NCBI GenBank assembly: GCA_019634925.1
Contig: JAHCAL010000003.1
Coordinates: 124,001-188,000, forward strand
Length of the DNA stretch: 64,000 bases
Direction: 5' to 3'
From: Pseudomonadales bacterium
GTDB taxonomy: Bacteria; Pseudomonadota; Gammaproteobacteria; Pseudomonadales; Azotimanducaceae
The first letter of the stretch is position 1; each line of letters begins with the position of its first letter. Both the position numbers and the translations under genes were made by a program. Positions 57,980 to 64,000 of the stretch are shown here, piece after piece. The notes below the pieces were generated by a model that had not been told where the DNA came from, ran no database searches, and saw only the letters and a list, made by a program, of their open reading frames with translations.

Positions 57980-58768
57980 ATGTGGATCGGCGTAGTGACC
58001 CTGTTTCCGGAAATGTTCGGCGCGGTACGCGATGCCGGCGTGGTGGGCCGCGCGGTGCGTACCGGCGTTTTGGGGCTCGAGCTTTACAATCCGCGCGATC
58101 ATGCAACGGATCGTCACCGCACGGTGGACGACCGGCCCTACGGCGGCGGTCCCGGCATGGTGATGCAGGTCGAACCTCTGCTGGCTGCCATAGCGGCAGC
58201 GCAGGCGGGCTGGCAAGGCGTCGCCGCGGCGGCCGGCCTGCCCGACGGACCTGCCCCGGTGATCTATCTCACGCCGCAGGGCAAGACCTTGACGCAGCGC
58301 AGGGCGCGGGCGCTCGCGGATCTGCCCGCGGCGATCCTGCTGGCGGGCCGCTACGAGGGTGTCGACGAGCGGGTGGTTCGACTCGCGGTCGACCAGGAAC
58401 TCTCGATCGGCGACTACGTGCTGAGTGGGGGGGAGCTGCCGGCCATGGTCGTGATCGACGCGGTCGCGCGCCTGCTGCCGGGGAGCCTCGGTAACGTCGC
58501 GTCGGCGCTGGAAGAATCGCATCTTGATGGATTGCTCGATTACCCTCACTATACGCGCCCTGAAATTGCCGGCGGCCTGGCCGTGCCGGCCGAGCTGTTG
58601 TCCGGCGACCACGCGGTCGTGCGGCGCTGGCGCCGCAAACAGGCGCTCGGCAGGACCTGGCAGCGACGGCCGGAGTTGCTCGCCGGGCGTGAGTGGTCGG
58701 CGGAAGACCGGGCACTGCTCGCCGAATTCCTGAGCGAGACGGCCGGCACCGACGGTGCTATCCGTTGA
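57980..58768 (+). CDS. trmD: tRNA (guanine-N1)-methyltransferase TrmD
   Basis: 262 residues (E. coli 255). A SPOUT enzyme making m1G37, which prevents frameshifting. Motifs: [48 protein letters not shown], and the knot [12 protein letters not shown] with [28 protein letters not shown] ribosome site GGGAGCCGAGG fixes the ATG. Third in its operon, 73 bases after rimM. Confidence 0.97.
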   Translation: MWIGVVTLFPEMFGAVRDAGVVGRAVRTGVLGLELYNPRDHATDRHRTVDDRPYGGGPGMVMQVEPLLAAIAAAQAGWQGVAAAAGLPDGPAPVIYLTPQGKTLTQRRARALADLPAAILLAGRYEGVDERVVRLAVDQELSIGDYVLSGGELPAMVVIDAVARLLPGSLGNVASALEESHLDGLLDYPHYTRPEIAGGLAVPAELLSGDHAVVRRWRRKQALGRTWQRRPELLAGREWSAEDRALLAEFLSETAGTDGAIR

Positions 58769-58806
58769 CTAGCCCATAATTACGAGTTTTGGCAGGAGCA
58801 GAGAAC

Positions 58807-59157
58807 GTGCGCAGCAACAAGATCATCGAAGCGCTCGAGAACGAGCAGCTGAAGACCGATGTCCCCGAGTTCGGTCCGGGCGATACGGTGGTCGTGCAGG
58901 TCAAGGTGCGCGAAGGCAACCGCGAGCGCGTGCAGGCGTTCGAAGGTATCGTCATCGCCCGGCGCAACCGCGGCCTCAATTCTTCCTTCACCGTGCGCAA
59001 GATCTCGCACGGGGTGGGTGTCGAGCGGGCGTTCCAGCTGCACAGCCCCGGCATCGCGGGCATCGAGCTGAAGCGTCGGGGTGACGTGCGCAAGGCGAAG
59101 CTGTACTACCTGCGCGACCGCACCGGACGGGCTGCCCGCATCAAGGAAAAAGTCTGA
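58807..59157 (+). CDS. rplS: 50S ribosomal protein L19
   Basis: 116 residues. The conserved core is [56 protein letters not shown] and [26 protein letters not shown]19 sits at the subunit interface. The GTG start follows GGAG and matches the family length; a TTG six codons upstream was rejected. Last of the rpsP operon; xerD follows after 17 bases. Confidence 0.97.
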   Translation: MRSNKIIEALENEQLKTDVPEFGPGDTVVVQVKVREGNRERVQAFEGIVIARRNRGLNSSFTVRKISHGVGVERAFQLHSPGIAGIELKRRGDVRKAKLYYLRDRTGRAARIKEKV

Positions 59158-59174
59158 CCCCGAGCGCCGAGCCG

Positions 59175-60062
59175 TTGCCGCCTGCAACCCAGGCGGCTAT
59201 CGACGGATACCTCGACGAACTGTGGCTGGAACGCGGCCTCGCGCGGAACAGCCTGGCGGCCTACCGCCGCGATCTCACCGAACTCGCCCGCCGGATCGAG
59301 CGTCCGCTGCTCGAAGCGCGCCCGACGGATCTCCTGCGTGCGGTAGCCGAACGCTACGCCGCTGGATACCGGGCGCGCTCCTCCGCGCGCTGGGTCTCCT
59401 GTATCCGCGGCTTCTATCGGCACCAGGTGCGCAAAGGCCGGCTGGCGGTGGATCCGTCGCTCGAGCTGTCCCTGCCGAAGCTCGGACGCCAGCTGCCGGG
59501 CTCGCTCAGCGAGGCCGAAGTGACCACGTTGCTCGGTGCGCCGGTCGTCACCCAGCCGCTGGGATTGCGTGATCGCGCCATGCTCGAGCTGCTCTACGCA
59601 ACCGGGCTTCGGATTTCGGAGCTGGTCACGCTGACCGCCGGTGCGCTCAATCTGCGTCAGGGCGTCCTGCGGGTCACCGGGAAAGGCGGCAAGGAACGGC
59701 TGGTGCCGGTCGGCCAGGAGGCGCTCGACTGGATCGAGCGTTACCTCGCGGACGCGCGCCCGCTGCTGGTCGCGGGGCGTGCGACCAGCGTGCTGTTTCC
59801 CAGCCGGCTCGGCCGGCCCATGACCCGGCAGACCTTCTGGCATGCGATCAAGCGCCACGCGCACGCGGCCGGCATTGAACGGCCGATCTCGCCGCATACG
59901 CTGCGTCATGCGTTCGCAACCCACCTGTTGAATCATGGGGCCGATCTGCGGGCCGTGCAGATGATGCTCGGGCATGCGGATTTGTCGACCACCCAGATCT
60001 ATACTCACGTCGCTCAGGCGCGGCTCAAGGAACTGCACGCGGCGCATCACCCTCGGGGCTGA
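59175..60062 (+). CDS. xerD: Site-specific tyrosine recombinase XerD
   Basis: 295 residues. It resolves chromosome dimers at dif together with XerC. All six catalytic residues are present: R146 (TGLRISEL), K170 (TGKGGKERLVPV), H241 and R244 (SPHTLRHAFATHLL), H267 (LGHADLSTTQIYTHV) and nucleophile Y276. The N-terminal core-binding domain starts IDGYLDELWLERGLARNSLAAYRRDL. TTG start. XerD rather than XerC is favoured by the dsbC-hom-recJ neighbourhood. Confidence 0.94.
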   Translation: MPPATQAAIDGYLDELWLERGLARNSLAAYRRDLTELARRIERPLLEARPTDLLRAVAERYAAGYRARSSARWVSCIRGFYRHQVRKGRLAVDPSLELSLPKLGRQLPGSLSEAEVTTLLGAPVVTQPLGLRDRAMLELLYATGLRISELVTLTAGALNLRQGVLRVTGKGGKERLVPVGQEALDWIERYLADARPLLVAGRATSVLFPSRLGRPMTRQTFWHAIKRHAHAAGIERPISPHTLRHAFATHLLNHGADLRAVQMMLGHADLSTTQIYTHVAQARLKELHAAHHPRG

Positions 60063-60099
60063 TGTGCCGCCCGATTCATCACCAGAGAGGTCAGTACCG

Positions 60100-60873
60100 G
60101 TGAGGCACCCGATTCGACGACGCATACTTCCGCTCGTGGCGGTAATGATCTGCCTGATGGTGCTCGAACCCGCCGTCGGCCAGGCGCAGACGCCTGCCGC
60201 CGCGCCGCCTGCAACCCCCGAAGGCAGTGCACTGGCGGAGCGCCTCAAGGCGCTGCGCCCGGATATTCCGATCCTCGGTGTCGCGCCGACACCGGTACCC
60301 GGCATCATCGCGCTGGAACTCTCTGGCGGTACGGTTTTCTACGGCACCGCGGACGGCCGTTATCTGTTTGCCGGCGATCTGTACGAGCTGACCGACGACG
60401 CGCTCGTGAACGTGGCGGAAGCAGGACGGGCCGACAAGCGCCACGCGCTGCTGGCCCGGGTCGATTCCGCAGACATGTTCGTGTTCCCTGCCAAGGGCGA
60501 ACGCAAGGCCGTCATCAACGTGTTCACGGACGTGGACTGCGTCTATTGCCAGAAACTGCACCTCGAGGTGCCGCAGCTGAACGAAATGGGCATCGAAGTG
60601 CGTTATCTCGGTTATCCGCGCGCGGGCGTCGCCTCGGAGTCGTACGACCGGATCGTGTCCGCATGGTGCGCCCGGAATCGCAACGAGGCGCTGACGCGAA
60701 TCAAGGCGGGCGAGAAGATTCCCGCGGCAACCTGCGACAACCCGATCGCGGCCCAGTACGGTCTCGGCCGGGAAATCGGGATTGCCGGTACGCCGGCGAT
60801 CGTCCTGGAGGACGGCACGCTGCTGCCGGGTTACCTGCCGGCCGCCGAGCTTGCGCGTGCGCTCGGAATATAA
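60100..60873 (+). CDS. dsbC: Thiol:disulfide interchange protein DsbC
   Basis: 257 residues. A signal peptide (RRRILPLVAVMICLMVLEPAVGQAQ) sends it to the periplasm, where DsbC isomerises wrong disulfides. The N-terminal dimerisation domain and a thioredoxin domain with active site CVYC (C147, C150; E. coli CGYC) are clear, as are the second Cys pair in SAWCARN and PAATCDNP and the cis-Pro loop GIAGTPAIVLEDG. The GTG behind AGAGAGG was chosen. Its place between xerD and hom is the usual one. Confidence 0.93.
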   Translation: MRHPIRRRILPLVAVMICLMVLEPAVGQAQTPAAAPPATPEGSALAERLKALRPDIPILGVAPTPVPGIIALELSGGTVFYGTADGRYLFAGDLYELTDDALVNVAEAGRADKRHALLARVDSADMFVFPAKGERKAVINVFTDVDCVYCQKLHLEVPQLNEMGIEVRYLGYPRAGVASESYDRIVSAWCARNRNEALTRIKAGEKIPAATCDNPIAAQYGLGREIGIAGTPAIVLEDGTLLPGYLPAAELARALGI

Positions 60874-60914
60874 ACGTGCGCGCCCCCGGCGTGGACTGAC
60901 AGGGAGATGCTGAT

Positions 60915-62222
60915 TTGCAGCCACTGCGTGTAGGAGTCTGTGGCCTCGGTACGGTGGCGCAGGGCGTGCTCGAGGTATTGGCCCGCAATGCGGATCTGAT
61001 CGAACGCCGCGCCGGCCGTCGCATCGTCGTGACCCGGGTGGCGAGCCGGCGGGCGCGCACGGAAGTCGACCTGCGCGGCGCCACGTTCTCGCTCGACGTC
61101 GCGGACATCCCGGGGCACCCGGACGTGGACGTCGTGGTCGAGCTGATCGGTGGCGACGGCCTGGCGGTGGAACTGATCTCCAGCGCCCTCGAATGCGGCA
61201 AACCGGTGGTCACGGCCAACAAGGCCGCCATCGCACGGCACGGCGATCGGCTCCGCGAGACGGCGCAGCGGCAAGGTGTCGCGCTCAATTTCGAAGCAGC
61301 CGTCGCCGGGGGCATTCCGATCATCGCGAGCCTGACCCAGGGGCTCGCGGCCAACCGGATCGACTGGCTGGCGGGCATCATCAACGGCACCAGCAACTTC
61401 ATCCTGACCGGGATGAGCGACGGCGGCGCGGACTTCGCGAGTGCGCTTGCCGAGGCGCAGCGGCTCGGCTACGCCGAAGCGGATCCCACCTTCGACGTGG
61501 AAGGCATCGACGCCGCGCACAAGCTTGCGATCCTGTGCGCGCTGGCGTTCGACACCGGGTTTCGGTTCGACGCGGTCTACACCGAGGGCATCAGCCGTAT
61601 CACGCCCGAAGACATCGAGTACGCCAGGCGTCTCGGTTACCGGATCAAGCACCTCGGCATCGCACGGCGCACGGTCGCGGGTGTAGAGGCGCGCGTGCAC
61701 CCGACGCTGGTGCCGGATACCCACCTGGTCGCCAACGTCAATGGTGTGATGAACGCCGTGCTGGTGCACGGTGACGCGACCGGCAGCACACTCTTCTATG
61801 GCGCAGGCGCCGGCGGTCTGCCCACCGCATCGGCGGTCGTCGCCGACCTCGTCGAGATCGCCCGCGCGACCCGTTGTGCCGCGCCGCCGCCGGCGTATCC
61901 GGCGCCCCTGGAAGCACCGGCGATGCTGCCCATCGAAGCTGCCACCAGCGCGCACTACCTGCGCATTCCTTCGCTGGATCGACCGGGTGTCTTTGCCCGC
62001 GTGGCAACGCTGTTGAGTGAGCGGGACATCAGCATCGAGTCGGCACTGCAGCGTGCCCAGGCGATCCACGCCGAGTCGCAGAACGCGTGGGTGCCGATCG
62101 TGATCGTGACCCAGCCGGTTGCCGAGCGGGTGATCCAGGAAGCGGTTGCCGCCGTCCAGGCACTGCCCGACGTCGTCGGCGAAGTGGTGCGGATCAGGGT
62201 CGAAGATCTCGCCGATGCCTGA
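60915..62222 (+). CDS. hom: Homoserine dehydrogenase
   Basis: 435 residues. It reduces aspartate semialdehyde to homoserine for threonine and methionine synthesis. NAD(P) loop GLGTVAQGVLEVL, catalytic region NFEAAVAGGIPII, NGTSNFIL and GYAEADPTFDVEGIDAAHKLAIL, plus a C-terminal ACT domain (about 350-430, HYLRIPSLDRPGVFARVATLLSERDISIESALQ) that should sense threonine. TTG start. thrC, usually next, is missing; recJ follows with an 8-base overlap. Confidence 0.96.
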   Translation: MQPLRVGVCGLGTVAQGVLEVLARNADLIERRAGRRIVVTRVASRRARTEVDLRGATFSLDVADIPGHPDVDVVVELIGGDGLAVELISSALECGKPVVTANKAAIARHGDRLRETAQRQGVALNFEAAVAGGIPIIASLTQGLAANRIDWLAGIINGTSNFILTGMSDGGADFASALAEAQRLGYAEADPTFDVEGIDAAHKLAILCALAFDTGFRFDAVYTEGISRITPEDIEYARRLGYRIKHLGIARRTVAGVEARVHPTLVPDTHLVANVNGVMNAVLVHGDATGSTLFYGAGAGGLPTASAVVADLVEIARATRCAAPPPAYPAPLEAPAMLPIEAATSAHYLRIPSLDRPGVFARVATLLSERDISIESALQRAQAIHAESQNAWVPIVIVTQPVAERVIQEAVAAVQALPDVVGEVVRIRVEDLADA

Positions 62223-63933
62223 GCCGGTCATCGTCGCCCGCGACGTGCCCGATACCGCAGGCGCGCTCGCTGAGACGCTGCCACCGCTGCTCGCGCGCAT
62301 CTACGCCGCGCGTGGTGTGCGTGATCCCGGCGAACTCGATCGTTCGCTCGCCCGGCTGGCGCGCCCGGACGGACTCCGCGATGCCGACAAGGCGGCCGGG
62401 CGGCTCGCCGAAGCGGTCATGCGCGGTGAGCGGATTCTCGTGATCGGCGACTTCGACGCGGACGGCGCAACGTCGGTTGCATTGTCGGTCTCGTTGCTGC
62501 AGGCGTTCGGCGCCGCCGATGTCGGCTTCCTGGTGCCGAACCGGTTCGAATTCGGCTACGGGCTCTCGCCTGAGATCGTGGCGCTCGCGCTGCGCCAGTC
62601 ACCCGGCCTGATGGTCACCGTGGATAATGGTGTGTCCAGCATCGCGGGTGTCGACGCCGCCAACGCGGCCGGCGTGGACGTGATCGTCACCGATCACCAC
62701 CTGCCAGGGCGCGAGCTGCCCGCGGCGTATGCCATCGTGAATCCCAACGTTCCCGGCAGCACGTTCCCGAGCGGCAACCTCGCCGGCGTGGGTGTCGTGT
62801 ACTACCTGCTCGGGCTGGTGCGGGCGCGCCTGCGTGACGCGGGCTGGTTCACAGATCGGGCAGCGCCCAATCTCGGCGACTGGCTGGACCTGGTCGCCCT
62901 CGGGACCGTCGCCGACGTGGTGCCGCTCGACCGGATCAACCGGATCCTCGTACACCAGGGGCTCGCGCGCATGCGCGCCGGCCGCTGCCGGCCCGGCATC
63001 CGGGCGCTGGCGGAAGTCGCCGGGCGAACGCTCGCGCGCATCACCGAGCAGGATCTCGGCTACGCGCTCGGTCCGCGGCTGAACGCGGCCGGGCGGCTCG
63101 AGGACATGGCGATCGGGATCCGCTGCCTGCTCGAGACCGATGCGACGCGGGCGCGAACGCTCGCGCGCGCGCTCGACGAACTCAACGTCGCGCGCCGCGA
63201 ACTGGAGCGGGAGATGGTGCGTGACGCCGAACTGATCGTGGCGCAGCATGAGTCCCGGGTGAGCGCACGATACGGCATCTGCGTCTACGACCCCGGCTGG
63301 CACCAGGGCATCGTGGGGCTCGTCGCGAGCCGGCTGCGCGAGAAGATCGACCGCCCGGTCATTGCCTTCGCCGATGCGGGCGTGGTGGCGCCGGACGAAC
63401 TCAAGGGTTCGGCGCGCTCGATCGGTGCGCTGCACGTGCGCGACGCGCTCGACGCGGTGGCGGCCGGCCATCCCGGCATGCTGGTGCGGTTCGGCGGTCA
63501 CGCGATGGCGGCCGGGCTCGTCATCAAGCGCGTTCACTACGACCGTTTCGCGCGCGCATTCGATGCGGTAGTCGAACGGATGGTACCGGCAGCGGCGCTC
63601 ACCCGGACCCTGGAAACCGACGGGTCACTCGCGCCGTCGGCGTTGAACCTCGAGACGGCACGCCTGCTGCGCGATGCAGGACCCTGGGGGCAGGCATTTC
63701 CGGAGCCACTGTTCGACGACGAATTCGACGTGGTGAGCGAACGCGTGGTGGGGCAGGCGCATCTCAAGATGGTGCTGAAGCGTGACGGGCGGGTGGTGGA
63801 CGCAATCGCTTTCCGGCGCGGTCCGCTCGGCGGTGCACGCCGCGCGCGGATGGTCTACCGGCTTGCCGAGAACGACTACGGCTCGCCGGCGACACTGCAG
63901 CTGGTGGTGGAGCATATCGAGGCGTTGGCATAA
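62215..63933 (+). CDS. recJ: Single-stranded-DNA-specific exonuclease RecJ
   Basis: 572 residues (E. coli 577). A 5'-3' exonuclease of the DHH family used in recombination and mismatch repair. Metal motifs include IGDFDADGATSVAL, VTVDNGVSS, VTDHHLPGRELP and VALGTVADVVPL, and the DHHA1 motif GGHAMAAGL, followed by a C-terminal OB-fold domain (about 450-572). The ATG overlapping hom gives the usual start region; the upstream frame belongs to hom in another frame. Confidence 0.96.
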   Translation: MPEPVIVARDVPDTAGALAETLPPLLARIYAARGVRDPGELDRSLARLARPDGLRDADKAAGRLAEAVMRGERILVIGDFDADGATSVALSVSLLQAFGAADVGFLVPNRFEFGYGLSPEIVALALRQSPGLMVTVDNGVSSIAGVDAANAAGVDVIVTDHHLPGRELPAAYAIVNPNVPGSTFPSGNLAGVGVVYYLLGLVRARLRDAGWFTDRAAPNLGDWLDLVALGTVADVVPLDRINRILVHQGLARMRAGRCRPGIRALAEVAGRTLARITEQDLGYALGPRLNAAGRLEDMAIGIRCLLETDATRARTLARALDELNVARRELEREMVRDAELIVAQHESRVSARYGICVYDPGWHQGIVGLVASRLREKIDRPVIAFADAGVVAPDELKGSARSIGALHVRDALDAVAAGHPGMLVRFGGHAMAAGLVIKRVHYDRFARAFDAVVERMVPAAALTRTLETDGSLAPSALNLETARLLRDAGPWGQAFPEPLFDDEFDVVSERVVGQAHLKMVLKRDGRVVDAIAFRRGPLGGARRARMVYRLAENDYGSPATLQLVVEHIEALA

Positions 63934-63972
63934 ACTGCCGCGTTTTCCGGGCTCGAGGTCTGCGTACGCTCC

Positions 63973-64000
63973 ATGGCCGAAATCACCACGATTCGCGAAC
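63973..64000 (+). CDS. Start of an unidentified gene cut by the window end
   Basis: An ATG opens a frame reading MAEITTIRE before the window ends, 39 bases after recJ. Only nine codons are visible, so the product cannot be named; prfB often follows recJ in gammaproteobacteria but this start is not clearly PrfB. Confidence 0.3.

Noticed and set aside
59151..59161. AGTCTGACCCC at the rplS stop resembles the GNAT-cassette repeat
   Set aside because: Only nine bases match and they encode the normal C-terminus and stop of L19; no partner copy is nearby.
63973..64000. Naming the terminal partial gene prfB
   Set aside because: Only nine codons are visible and they do not match a recognisable PrfB start; the neighbourhood alone is not enough.

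Overview
The window is about 64 kb of GC-rich bacterial chromosome from a gammaproteobacterium. The assignment rests on gene order: pepA-holC-valS, queA-tgt-yajC-secDF, suhB/trmJ-iscR-iscS, ndk-rlmN-pilW-rodZ-hisS-yfgM-bamB-der, xseA/guaB-guaA-tadA-purL and ffh-rpsP-rimM-trmD-rplS-xerD-dsbC-hom-recJ are all gammaproteobacterial blocks. No species is recognisable. Coding density is very high, many genes overlap as ATGA or TGATG, and UUG/GUG starts are common. There is no rRNA, CRISPR array, complete insertion sequence or prophage, and no gene-free stretch longer than about 300 bases.

Layout. 1-1952: end of hisH, a variant hisF and a quinone-reductase-like gene. 1947-7602 (minus): valS, a Pro-rich unknown, holC, pepA, and an RDD protein. 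7607-13635: a lipid-type catabolic neighbourhood with a thiolase-like protein that lacks the usual nucleophilic Cys, two acyl-CoA dehydrogenases, a PRISE-like reductase and an exported protein. 13626-14278: a GNAT gene bracketed by inverted 15-bp repeats, which looks like a small mobile cassette. 14305-20775: an M3 peptidase, an NhaC-type antiporter, a NIPSNAP-like exported protein, an aromatic aminotransferase, an orphan response regulator and tRNA-Leu(CAA). 20966-27176: a GST, queuosine genes and Sec genes. 27196-30591: suhB, trmJ, iscR and iscS, with a clear type 1 IscR site but no iscU-hscBA-fdx. 30623-40033: the ndk-to-der block plus xseA. 40072-50478: the purine block guaB-guaA-tadA-purL, then a Nudix hydrolase, a DUF3135 protein, a gamma carbonic anhydrase and purT. 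50479-51440: two unrecognised membrane proteins in visibly AT-richer DNA. 51496-53429: a promoter, a leucine-rich leader peptide and long-form leuA. 53382-55501 (minus): a CorC-type protein and YpjD. 55598-64000: the ffh-to-recJ block.

How the genes work together. Most are housekeeping: tRNA charging and modification, protein export, outer-membrane assembly, GTP synthesis, signal recognition and ribosome maturation. Several conserved blocks have lost a usual member (iscU onward after iscS, ispG between rodZ and hisS, mltF between tadA and purL, thrC between hom and recJ).

No wholly new system is obvious. The best leads are the leuA leader-peptide attenuator, the repeat-flanked GNAT cassette, the short IscS without its scaffold genes, the membrane-protein pair in the AT-rich patch, and the PRISE/acyl-CoA dehydrogenase/atypical thiolase cluster. 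All positions were read by eye from the sequence; no database search was run.
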